A stretch of 64,000 nt of DNA from P52-10 sp041397365. GTDB lineage: Bacteria; Pseudomonadota; Alphaproteobacteria; Rhizobiales; Xanthobacteraceae. Of this stretch, positions 17,367 through 25,390 are shown piece after piece (the stretch's first letter is position 1; each line of letters begins with the position of its first letter). The notes below the pieces were generated by a model, which worked only from the letters and a program-made list of their open reading frames with translations, searched no databases and was not told the origin of the DNA. The translations under genes and the position numbers were made by a program. The stretch covers positions 434,001-498,000 of the forward strand of contig JAWKWT010000001.1 in the NCBI GenBank assembly GCA_041397365.1, read 5' to 3'.

Positions 17367-18334
17367 TAGGTCGCCTTGGTGTGGAACTCGCCGGTGCGGC
17401 GGAAGCGCCAGAGATAGGACGGGGCGATCGAGGCCAGCGAGTGCGGCGCGATGCCCAGCGCCTGCAAGGTCAGCCCGGCCTCGCTCGCCGCCGCCGAGAC
17501 GACATTGTCGGTGCGCAGCAATTCGACCTGATCCGGCGTCAGCTTCAGCGGCTCCGGCGCGAACTGGAGCACCATCGCCTTGAGCCGCGCGAGCGCGAAG
17601 GGCAGCGGCAACAGCAGCCTCTTTCGTTCGATGATGTCGAGGATCATGGTCTGGATCTCGCGCAGGCTCAGCACGTCCGGCCCGCCCAGTTCGTAGACCG
17701 CGCCGCCTTTCGCCTTGCCGTCGACCGCGTCCGCGATCGCGGTGGCGACGTCGCCGACGAACACCGGCTGAAACCGGGTTTCGCCGCCGCCGATCAGCGG
17801 CAGCGCCGGCATTGCCCGCGCCAGCGTCGCGAATTTGTTGGTAAAGCGGTCGTCGGGGCCGAACACCACCGAGGGCCGGAACACCGTGGCGGACGGCACG
17901 GCGGCGAATGCCGCCTTCTCCCCGGCGGCCTTGGTCTGCGCATAGACCGATTCGGAATTCTCGTCCGCGCCGATCGCCGACATGTGGATCAGCCGCGCGC
18001 CCTCGGCCGCCGCGGCCTGGGCGACGATTCCAGCGCCTTCCGCCTGCACGGCCTGAAACGTCTGCGCGCCGCTTTCGGCCAGAATGCCGACGAGGTTCAC
18101 CACGATTTCGGCGTCGCGCACGGCCGCCGCCACCGAATCGGCGTAACGCAGATTGGCTTGCACCGGCATGATCTGGCCGACGCGCCCGAGCGGCTGCAAA
18201 TGTCCGGCGAGATCGGGGCGGCGCACCGCCGCGCGGATGCGGAAATCGCGCTTGGCGAGCGCGCGGATGACTTGCCGTCCGATGAAGCCGGAGCCGCCGA
18301 AAACCGTGACGAGCGTGTTTGTGTTCGACCGCAT
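17366..18334 (-). CDS. NDUFA9-like NAD(P)-dependent epimerase/dehydratase
   Basis: Atypical short-chain dehydrogenase of 322 residues. The Rossmann motif VTVFGGSGFIGRQVIRAL is near the N-terminus, with VVNLVGIL, IHMSAIGAD, YAQTKAAGE and VFRPSVVFGP following. This pattern matches the complex I NDUFA9 subfamily, whose bacterial members are linked by homology to complex I or quinone biology. The usual SDR Tyr-x3-Lys survives as Y-x3-K in YAQTK. Start is the ATG of MRSNTNTL. The 247 bases between this gene and dctP are a divergent promoter region with no gene that I can see. Confidence 0.82.
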   Translation of the reverse strand: MRSNTNTLVTVFGGSGFIGRQVIRALAKRDFRIRAAVRRPDLAGHLQPLGRVGQIMPVQANLRYADSVAAAVRDAEIVVNLVGILAESGAQTFQAVQAEGAGIVAQAAAAEGARLIHMSAIGADENSESVYAQTKAAGEKAAFAAVPSATVFRPSVVFGPDDRFTNKFATLARAMPALPLIGGGETRFQPVFVGDVATAIADAVDGKAKGGAVYELGGPDVLSLREIQTMILDIIERKRLLLPLPFALARLKAMVLQFAPEPLKLTPDQVELLRTDNVVSAAASEAGLTLQALGIAPHSLASIAPSYLWRFRRTGEFHTKAT

Positions 18335-18581
18335 TCTGATCAGAACTCCCCGAGCCGAAAACCGCGATTTTACGGCTTGGCGATACGCCACCTGCGCATG
18401 TCTGTACAGCGGATTTCGCCTTCGATACGGGATGCCCGCGCGGATCGGCGCATGGCGGAACGGCGGCCGAGGACTTAAAAGGGCGGCATCGAATGCCCGG
18501 AAATGGTTTCGGGCGTTCCTCCAGGACTTCCTCGCGGCTCCGGCAGGGTGCCTGGGCTGCTCGAAACATGGCGCTGGACGG

Positions 18582-19556
18582 ATGATACCCTGGTCGCGAC
18601 GACGATTGCTTGGCGCCGGCGCGGTGATGCTGGCCTCACCGGCGGTTTTGCGGGCGGCGCCGCTTCAGTTGCGGATCGGCCATGGCCTGCCGATCTTTCA
18701 CCCCGTGCATGGCGCCATGGTGCAGTTCGCCGATGCGGTGCGGCGGAATTCCGGCGGCGAGATCGACATTGAGATATTTCCCGACGGGCAGATCGGCCAT
18801 GAGGTCAATCTGCTGGCGCAGGTGCAGGCCGGCAAGCTCGATTTCCTGAAGGTGAGCGCGAGCGTGCTCGAAGCCATCGCGCCGGCCTATCGCGTGCTCA
18901 GCCTGCCTTTCGTGTTTCGCGACCGCGATCACTGGCTGCGGGTGACGGCCGATGCGGTCGGCGAGGACATTCTCGCCTCCGGCGCCTCGATCGGTCTCGT
19001 CGGACTCACTTATTACGACGCCGGCTCCCGCAGCTTCTATGGCCGCAAGGCGATCCACCACCCGGACGACCTGAAGGGCATGAAAATCCGCATCCAGCCC
19101 TCGCCCACGATGGCGCGGTTGATGCAGGTGCTGGGTGCCGAGGGCGTCGAGATGGGCTGGGATCAGGTCTATACCGCGCTGAAGCTCGGTCTCGTCGACG
19201 GCGCGGAGAATAGCGTTTCGGCGCTCATCGTCGGCCGGCATGGCGAGGTCGTCACGCATTATTCGACGAACGAGCATACGATGGTGCCGGACGTATTCCT
19301 GGTCTCCACGGCCCGCTGGCAGTCGTTCACACAGGCCCAGCAGCGGATCATCCGCGAGGCGGCGACGGTCTCTCACCACCATATGAATACGGAATGGCTG
19401 GCCTTCGAGCAGATGACTCGCGACGTGCTGACGCGCATGGGCGTGATCTTCGTCCAGCCGGACAAAGCCGCTTTCGCCGAGAAGGCGGCGGCCCTGACCG
19501 CCGATCTTGCGGATGGCCGGACGGCCGACCTGCTCCGACGGATCGCGCGATCCTGA
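18582..19556 (+). CDS. TRAP transporter solute-binding protein (DctP family), orphan
   Basis: 324-residue periplasmic binding protein of a tripartite ATP-independent transporter. It opens with a twin-arginine signal (SRRRLLGAGAVMLASPAVLRA). The DctP body shows RIGHGLPIFHP, EIDIEIFPDGQIG, LPFVFRDRDHW, LKGMKIRIQPSPTM and ALKLGLVDGAENS, the last being the usual substrate-carboxylate region. No DctQ or DctM membrane subunits are in the window, so it must work with a distant permease. Ligand probably a carboxylate by family. It lies 69 bases upstream of tRNA-Leu. Confidence 0.88.
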   Translation: MIPWSRRRLLGAGAVMLASPAVLRAAPLQLRIGHGLPIFHPVHGAMVQFADAVRRNSGGEIDIEIFPDGQIGHEVNLLAQVQAGKLDFLKVSASVLEAIAPAYRVLSLPFVFRDRDHWLRVTADAVGEDILASGASIGLVGLTYYDAGSRSFYGRKAIHHPDDLKGMKIRIQPSPTMARLMQVLGAEGVEMGWDQVYTALKLGLVDGAENSVSALIVGRHGEVVTHYSTNEHTMVPDVFLVSTARWQSFTQAQQRIIREAATVSHHHMNTEWLAFEQMTRDVLTRMGVIFVQPDKAAFAEKAAALTADLADGRTADLLRRIARS

Positions 19557-19625
19557 CCTGCGAATGAACTATCGGCGGGCGGACGGTTGACAAGGCGAAA
19601 CGCGACCCTCTATGTGTCGCCCATT

Positions 19626-19712
<87 letters not shown>

Positions 19713-19789
19713 TCATCCCAAGAACGCAAACACGTTCAAAGGTTGCGGCGGCGCGACCGTTCTTAGCCCTTGTCGTGGTGCCAGAGGCG

Positions 19790-19950
19790 AGGTCCGCGTG
19801 ACCCGGACTGTCGTCGCCATTTCGGGTTCGCCAGGTCCGGACTCGCCACGTCGGACCTCGGATTTGCCATCTCGGATTCGAGATTTCGGATTTGCCGCGG
19901 CGATTGTCTTTGAGCGGCGGCGCGCATCTGGCGAGATGGCGACCGCCACT
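19790..19950. repeat. Imperfect direct repeats in tRNA-Leu/chemoreceptor gap
   Basis: The gap after tRNA-Leu holds four loose copies of a TCGGrTTyGCC-like unit (TCGGGTTCGCC, CCGGACTCGCC, TCGGATTTGCC twice) roughly 17-35 bases apart. A palindrome-like segment follows, with GCATCT and AGATGGC around GGCG. No convincing gene; the ORFs crossing it read through the tRNA. Possibly a decayed repeat element. Confidence 0.35.
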
Positions 19951-19984
19951 CATGTCGATCCGGCTTCGCAAGCGCTCCGCGCTC

Positions 19985-21667
19985 TTACGCGGCCCGCACC
20001 GAGTCGAGGAATTTTCCGACTTCGAGCTTGAGGCGGCTGCTGTCCTGCGACAGCAATTGCGCGGCGGAGAGCACCTGCGTCGACGCCGTCCCGGTTTCGG
20101 TCGCGCTGTGGCGGACCTCGGCGACGTTCGAGGTCACATGCTGCGTGCCGTTGGCGGCCTCCTGCACGTTGCGGGCGATCTCCTGAGTGGCCGCGCCCTG
20201 TTCCTCCACCGCCGCCGCAATCGTCGAGGAGATTTCCGACAGGCGGGCGATGATGTTGCTGATGTCGCCGATCGCCGCGGCCGAATCCCGCGTGGCCGAC
20301 TGGATGCCGCCGATCTGCTGGCCGATCTCGCCGGTTGCCTTCGCGGTCTGCTCGGCCAGCGCCTTCACCTCCGACGCGACCACCGCGAAGCCGCGGCCCG
20401 CGTCGCCGGCCCTTGCGGCCTCGATGGTGGCGTTCAGGGCCAGCAGGTTGGTCTGCCCGGCGATGGCGTTGATGAGTTCGACCACGTCGCCGATCCGCGC
20501 CGCCGCCTTCGACAATTCGTTGACGCGATCGGTGGTCGCATGGGCCTGGCTGACGGCTTCGCCGGCGATGCGCGCGGCTTCCTGCACCTGCCGGCTGATC
20601 TCGTTGATGGACGAGGCCATTTCCTCGGTGGTCGCGGCGACGGAATGCACGTTGGTCGAGGCTTCCTCCGACGCCTGCGCGACGGTCGCTGTCAGCTTCT
20701 CGGCATGCTCCGCCGACGAGGCGAGGGTGGTCGCGGAGCTTTCCAGTCGTCCCGACGCCGACGAGACGGTTTCGACGATCTCACCCACCGCGGTCTCGAA
20801 GGCGTCGGCCATGCGGGTCATTTCGGCCCGGCGCTGCTGCGCCGCGAGTTCCTGCGTCGCCTTCACTTCGTTGCGGCTGAAGCGGATCAGCGTCTGCACC
20901 GTCTGAAGATTGCGCAGCGCCTCGCCGATTTCGTCGTCGCGTTCGATGTCGATGCGGTTGTCGAACTTGTCCTGCAACAGATTGAGCATCGTGTCGTTCA
21001 GGCCGCAGCGGCCGCTGACGGCCTTGGTCGTCTGTCGTCCCAATAGCAGGGCCGTCCCCACGCCGACCGCGGCGACAGCGGCCGGCATCCATCCGGGTGC
21101 TCCGGCCAGCGCCAGCCCGCCTGCTGCGGTCAGAAACAGTATTTGCGACCCGGTCATCGTCGCCAGCCGCGCCTTCAGCGTTCCGGTGAAGAGGGTCAGA
21201 CGGTCGAAAATGGAACGCCGGCGAATGATGCCGGCGTCGATCCGGTAGCGGTGCGACCGATTGGCGTTGATCGCCGCGTAGACCTCCTCGGCCAGCGCGC
21301 GCTGGTCGGCGGGCAACTGCGTCCGGACCGAGGTGTAGCCGGTGATCTGGCCGTTTTCGCGAATCGGCGAGGCGGTCGCCAGCACCCAGTAGAAATCGCC
21401 GTTCTTGCGGCGGTTCTTGACCGCGCCGACCCAGGGCTTGCCGGCCTTGAGCGTTTCCCAGAGATTCCCGAACGCGTCCGACGGCATGTCCGGATGGCGG
21501 ATGATGTTGTGCGGCTGCCCCATCATCTCCTCGGTGGTGAAGCCCGCCGCGTCGATGAAGTCCTCGTTGAAATAAGCCAGTCTGCCCTTCAGGTCCGTTC
21601 TGGAAACGATCAGCGTTTCCTCGGAAATCGGGTATTCGACGGCGGTGACGGGAAGGTTCTTGCGCAA
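19985..21667 (-). CDS. PAS-domain methyl-accepting chemotaxis protein (Aer-like)
   Basis: 560-residue chemoreceptor. A PAS domain at about residues 18-118 (RTDLKGRLAYFNEDFID, PHNIIRHPDMP, VKNRRKNGDFYWV) is followed by a membrane hairpin at about 174-210 without a periplasmic domain. A HAMP-like linker and the signalling coiled coil come next, with the conserved tip IAGQTNLLALNATIEAARAG. The layout is that of energy or redox sensors such as Aer, which see internal cues. The start is a TTG at 21667 supported by GGAGG five bases upstream and by the family-typical beginning RKNLPVT. The frame is open further up but is not similar to the family. The C-terminus lacks an obvious CheR-binding pentapeptide. 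Confidence 0.9.
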   Translation of the reverse strand: MRKNLPVTAVEYPISEETLIVSRTDLKGRLAYFNEDFIDAAGFTTEEMMGQPHNIIRHPDMPSDAFGNLWETLKAGKPWVGAVKNRRKNGDFYWVLATASPIRENGQITGYTSVRTQLPADQRALAEEVYAAINANRSHRYRIDAGIIRRRSIFDRLTLFTGTLKARLATMTGSQILFLTAAGGLALAGAPGWMPAAVAAVGVGTALLLGRQTTKAVSGRCGLNDTMLNLLQDKFDNRIDIERDDEIGEALRNLQTVQTLIRFSRNEVKATQELAAQQRRAEMTRMADAFETAVGEIVETVSSASGRLESSATTLASSAEHAEKLTATVAQASEEASTNVHSVAATTEEMASSINEISRQVQEAARIAGEAVSQAHATTDRVNELSKAAARIGDVVELINAIAGQTNLLALNATIEAARAGDAGRGFAVVASEVKALAEQTAKATGEIGQQIGGIQSATRDSAAAIGDISNIIARLSEISSTIAAAVEEQGAATQEIARNVQEAANGTQHVTSNVAEVRHSATETGTASTQVLSAAQLLSQDSSRLKLEVGKFLDSVRAA

Positions 21668-22078
21668 ACTGGCCTCCAGAAATGTCTCGTGAGCGAAGCT
21701 CGAGGGCCAGCCGCTGGCCCCGTCGAATAATTTCGTCTGAAGCTTGCCGAATGGATAAAATTTGTCGGCAAGGACACAAATTTGACATACGTACGAATGC
21801 GGAGGTCGGCCCGCGTCGAAGGCCATGCGCTTTCGTCGGCGGTGCGCCGGATTTGGCGTGGTGCGGCCGATGCGGTCCTCCGGCGTGCTTGTCGCCGGTG
21901 TCTTTTCGTCGTAGGGCGACGCCGCTGCCAACCTGCTTTGTGATCCGAAGTTTTATGACCTGGAGCATGATCCCGAAAAGCGGGAACCGGTTTTCGGAAA
22001 AGATCGTGCTCAAACGAGAATGTAAGGGGCTGAAGTGATTCAACCCGAACAAATCCTGCTCTAAGGACGCTTCGACCG
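21668..22078. other. Noncoding gap between chemoreceptor gene and rnd
   Basis: About 410 bases with no supportable gene. It includes the upstream region of the chemoreceptor gene, a dispersed palindrome (21963-22011) and a following GATTCAAC segment (near 22040) like the hairpin core at 17342. The promoter of rnd should lie in the last 60 bases or within the repeat. Confidence 0.6.
21963..22011. repeat. Dispersed GAGCATGATC palindrome (copy 3)
   Basis: GAGCATGATC pairs with GATCGTGCTC (one wobble), and the inner arms CCGAAAA and TTTTCGG enclose AACCGG. It lies 67 bases upstream of rnd, so unlike the other copies it precedes a gene start. Confidence 0.85.
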
Positions 22079-22693
22079 ATGAACATCCGCCTGCATCGCG
22101 GCGATCTGCCGGACCTGTCCCGCTTCAAGGATTCGGTCGCCATCGACACCGAGACCATGGGTCTCAACCCGCATCGCGACCGGCTGTGCGTGGTGCAGCT
22201 CTCGAACGGCGACGGCACCGCCGATGTGGTGCAGATTCCGGCCGGCCCGGTGCATGCGCCGAATCTGAAAGCGCTGCTGGCCGATCCGAACATCACGAAA
22301 ATCTTCCACTTCGGGCGGTTCGATCTGGCGGTGCTGTTCCATACGCTCGGCGTGATGCCGCAGCCGGTCTATTGCACCAAGATCGCCTCGCGGCTGGTGC
22401 GCACCTACACCGACCGGCACGGGCTAAAGGATCTCGTCGCCGAAGTCCTGAACGTGAACCTGTCGAAGCAGCAGCAGTCGAGCGACTGGGGCGCCGACAA
22501 ACTCACCGAACAGCAGGTGGCCTATGCCGCCTCCGACGTGCTGCACCTGCATGCGCTGCGGACGCATCTCGACGGCATGCTCGCGCGCGCCGGCCGGGCC
22601 GATCTTGCCGCCGCCTGCTTCGACTTTCTGCCGACGCGCGCGCGCCTCGATCTTCTGGGCTGGGAGGACGAGGACATTTTCGCGCATTCCTGA
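22079..22693 (+). CDS. rnd: Short ribonuclease D (DEDD 3'-5' exonuclease)
   Basis: 204-residue exoribonuclease of the RNase D type. Exo I is VAIDTETMGL, Exo II IFHFGRFDLAVL and Exo III QVAYAASDVLHL (DEDDy Tyr in VAYAASD). HRDC domains of full-length RNase D are absent, as in many alphaproteobacterial short forms. It trims structured RNA 3' ends. Transcribed alone; 150 apparently noncoding bases follow before lptC. Confidence 0.9.
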   Translation: MNIRLHRGDLPDLSRFKDSVAIDTETMGLNPHRDRLCVVQLSNGDGTADVVQIPAGPVHAPNLKALLADPNITKIFHFGRFDLAVLFHTLGVMPQPVYCTKIASRLVRTYTDRHGLKDLVAEVLNVNLSKQQQSSDWGADKLTEQQVAYAASDVLHLHALRTHLDGMLARAGRADLAAACFDFLPTRARLDLLGWEDEDIFAHS

Positions 22694-22846
22694 CGGCGAA
22701 CCGGGCGGCGTCGCGCCTCGCTTTGGTCACTTTGGTCAGACTTGGCTGGTTGCGGCCTTGGCTGGTTTCCGCGCGCCGGCGTGCGTAGCGCGAGCGGACG
22801 CCTTCGTTTATGATTTCCATGACGTTCCAGCTTTACGGAGTGAGAG

Positions 22847-23518
22847 GTGCAGTCCGTTCAGGACCCGATCTACCTGGCGGCGCTGGAACGACGCTTTGCG
22901 GCGGCGTCGCGGCATTCGCGCATGGTCGGCTTTTTTCGCAAGGCGGTGCCGGCGACCCTGGTGCTGGCGATGGCCGCCTTCGTCGCCGTCTCGCTGTTCA
23001 ATCCGTTCCGCATGCTGACCCAACTGCCGCTCAATATGAGCAACATCGTCGTCTCGGGCACCAAGATCACCATGCAGTCGCCGCAAATGTCGGGTTTCAC
23101 GCCGGACCGTCGGGCGTATGAGCTGTCGGCGCGCTCTGCGGCGCAGGACATCTCGAATCCGAATCAGGTCGAGCTTGAGGTGCTGAAGGCCAAGATCGAG
23201 ATGCAGGACAAGTCGATCATTCTCATGGATGCGCAGAAGGGATATTTCCGCAGCCGCGAGCAATTGCTCGATCTGTACGAGAAGGTCGTGCTGATGTCGC
23301 CGACCTATGAGGTGCGGCTGAGCGAAGCGCAGATCGACATGGCGAAAGGCAGCGTGATCTCCAACAAGCCGGTCGAGGTGCGCATGCTGGAAGGCAAGCT
23401 CGATGCGCAGCGGCTCGAAATCTTCAATCGCGGCGAGCTGCTGACCTTCGACGGCGGCGTCACCATGACGCTGACGCCGCGCCCCTCCGCCGCGCCGGCG
23501 GCGGAGCAGACGCAATGA
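22847..23518 (+). CDS. lptC: LPS export protein LptC
   Basis: 223-residue inner-membrane-anchored bridge component that passes lipopolysaccharide from LptB2FG to LptA. One membrane helix at about residues 32-50 precedes a periplasmic beta-jellyroll (GFTPDRRAYELSA, GYFRSREQLLDLYEKVVL, LTFDGGVTMTL). GTG start with a GGAG-type site upstream. Its stop overlaps the lptA ATG (ATGA). Sequence is diverged from E. coli LptC, but position and topology agree. Confidence 0.88.
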   Translation: MQSVQDPIYLAALERRFAAASRHSRMVGFFRKAVPATLVLAMAAFVAVSLFNPFRMLTQLPLNMSNIVVSGTKITMQSPQMSGFTPDRRAYELSARSAAQDISNPNQVELEVLKAKIEMQDKSIILMDAQKGYFRSREQLLDLYEKVVLMSPTYEVRLSEAQIDMAKGSVISNKPVEVRMLEGKLDAQRLEIFNRGELLTFDGGVTMTLTPRPSAAPAAEQTQ

Positions 23519-24183
23519 TTTTTCACGGGGTCGTCGGAGCCGCGGTGCTCGCGCTGGGGCTTTGCCTCGGTGCGGCGGACATCCGCGCGCAGTCGGCCGC
23601 GAGCGGGCCGCCGAACGCGCTGCAAGGTTTCTCGCAGAATCGCGACAAGCCGATCCAGATCGACGCGGCGCGGCTCGAGGTGCGCGACAAGGACAAGGTG
23701 GCGACCTTCTTCGGCGACGCGAAGGCCGCGGTGAAGGTGATTCAGGGCGACACCACGCTGCGCTCGAAGACGCTGACCGTGCATTACGATCAGGACGATG
23801 CCAAGGGCGGCGGCAAGGGCGCCAGCAAGGGCGGGCCGTCGGCAAAGGCCGCGACACCGGGGCCGGGCGGCTCATCGCAGATCCGCCGGCTGGTCGCCAA
23901 GGGCGGTGTCGTCGTCACCCAGAAGGACCAGACGGTGACGGGAGAAAACGGCGTCTTCGACATGAAGAGCAACACCATCACCATGTCCGGCGGTGTGGTG
24001 CTGACGCAGGGCGACAACGTGCTGCGCGGCGAGCGGCTGGTGGTCGACATGTCCACCGGCGTCTCGCGGGTCGAGGGTGGCCGCGTCCAGGGCATGTTCA
24101 AGTCCGGCGGCGGCTCGCAATCGCAGCCCGGCAAGAGTGGAAAGCCCATGAATCTCAATCTGTTGCCGGGCTCCAGCCGGTGA
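23515..24183 (+). CDS. lptA: LPS transport periplasmic protein LptA
   Basis: 222-residue periplasmic OstA-fold protein that carries lipopolysaccharide to the outer membrane. A signal peptide of about 25 residues ends near DIRAQ. The core has PIQIDAARLEVRDKDKVATFFGD, the repeating GGVVVTQKDQTVTGENG and GGVVLTQGDNVLRGERLVVD. A Gly/Lys-rich insert (KGGGKGASKGG, about residues 100-118) interrupts the fold and the tail is Ser/Gly/Gln-rich, as in related bacteria. Coupled to lptC. Confidence 0.92.
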   Translation: MIFHGVVGAAVLALGLCLGAADIRAQSAASGPPNALQGFSQNRDKPIQIDAARLEVRDKDKVATFFGDAKAAVKVIQGDTTLRSKTLTVHYDQDDAKGGGKGASKGGPSAKAATPGPGGSSQIRRLVAKGGVVVTQKDQTVTGENGVFDMKSNTITMSGGVVLTQGDNVLRGERLVVDMSTGVSRVEGGRVQGMFKSGGGSQSQPGKSGKPMNLNLLPGSSR

Positions 24184-24317
24184 GGGGTGAAAACAGGCGG
24201 CCGCCGCGAATCGTTTTCGCTTTTGCAATGACGGGCGTGTTAAGCACGGCGGAGCCCGGAACCGCACCGCAGGATCGCGTCGCGATCCGCTGAACAGGCA
24301 AGGTCGATACCCCAAAC

Positions 24318-25280
24318 ATGGCCGGCTTTCGTGACATGTTCCGGCGTGGAGCGCCGCAGAAGGGACGCGGCTTCGGGCGTGCGCCGATTGATCTCGACAC
24401 GCTCGGCGGGCGCATCGGCGGCCTGCTGAAGCTTCCCGGAAAAGTCCGGCAGCCCGCGTCCGATCTGGTCGCAGCGCCGCCGCTCGCTCCGCCCGCGGCC
24501 GCGCCGAATCCCGGCGCGCGGCCGCATCCTCTGTTCGCGCAGAAAGGCACCTCGCGGGCCGGCTTCCTCACCACCCACGGCGTCGAGAAAAGCTACGGCG
24601 CGCGAAAAGTGGTGGCGGGCGTCAGCGTTTTCGTCCGGCGCGGCGAGGCGGTCGGTCTGCTGGGGCCGAACGGCGCGGGCAAGACCACGCTGTTCTACAT
24701 GATTACCGGCCTCATCAAGCCCGATCGCGGCAAGATCGAGCTGGACGGGCACGACGTCACGCAATTGCCGATGTATCAGCGCGCGCGGCTCGGCATCGGC
24801 TATCTGCCGCAGGAGGCCTCGATCTTCCGCGGCCTCACCGTCGAGCAGAACATCCGCGCCGTGCTGGAGGTGATCGAGCCGAACCGCAAGAAGCGCGAAG
24901 CGGAACTCGATTCACTGCTCGACGAGTTCAACATCACGCGGCTGCGCAAATCGCCGTCGATCGCGCTGTCGGGCGGCGAGCGGCGGCGCGTCGAGATCGC
25001 CCGCGCGCTGGCGACGCGGCCCAATTACATGCTGCTGGACGAGCCGTTCGCCGGCATCGACCCGATCGCCGTCGGCGACATCCAGGAGCTGGTGCGCCAT
25101 CTGACGAATCGCGGCATCGGCGTGCTCATCACCGACCACAATGTCCGCGAGACGCTGGGCCTGACCGACCGCGCCTACATCGTCTATGCCGGCCAGGTGC
25201 TGACGGAGGGCCACCCCGAGGACATCGTCAACGACCGCGAGGTCCGCCGCCTCTATCTCGGCGAGGAGTTCCGGCTCTAG
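24318..25280 (+). CDS. lptB: LPS export ABC transporter ATP-binding protein
   Basis: ATPase that drives LPS extraction, 320 residues. Walker A LLGPNGAGKTTL, Q-loop YLPQEASIF, signature LSGGERRRVEIARAL, Walker B YMLLDEPFAGID and the switch His in LITDHN are all present. The first 80 residues are an extra disordered Pro/Ala/Gly-rich region not found in the 240-residue E. coli protein. The 134-base lptA-lptB gap carries no gene. Confidence 0.96.
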   Translation: MAGFRDMFRRGAPQKGRGFGRAPIDLDTLGGRIGGLLKLPGKVRQPASDLVAAPPLAPPAAAPNPGARPHPLFAQKGTSRAGFLTTHGVEKSYGARKVVAGVSVFVRRGEAVGLLGPNGAGKTTLFYMITGLIKPDRGKIELDGHDVTQLPMYQRARLGIGYLPQEASIFRGLTVEQNIRAVLEVIEPNRKKREAELDSLLDEFNITRLRKSPSIALSGGERRRVEIARALATRPNYMLLDEPFAGIDPIAVGDIQELVRHLTNRGIGVLITDHNVRETLGLTDRAYIVYAGQVLTEGHPEDIVNDREVRRLYLGEEFRL

Positions 25281-25390
25281 GAGCGTGATCCCTCAGCGCG
25301 CAAAATAGCATTGTGCGCCGCACAAAGACTATCTGTACAAGCGCCCGGAACGTGCTAAGCAAGAATTGGACCAACCGGACATCAGCCTTC

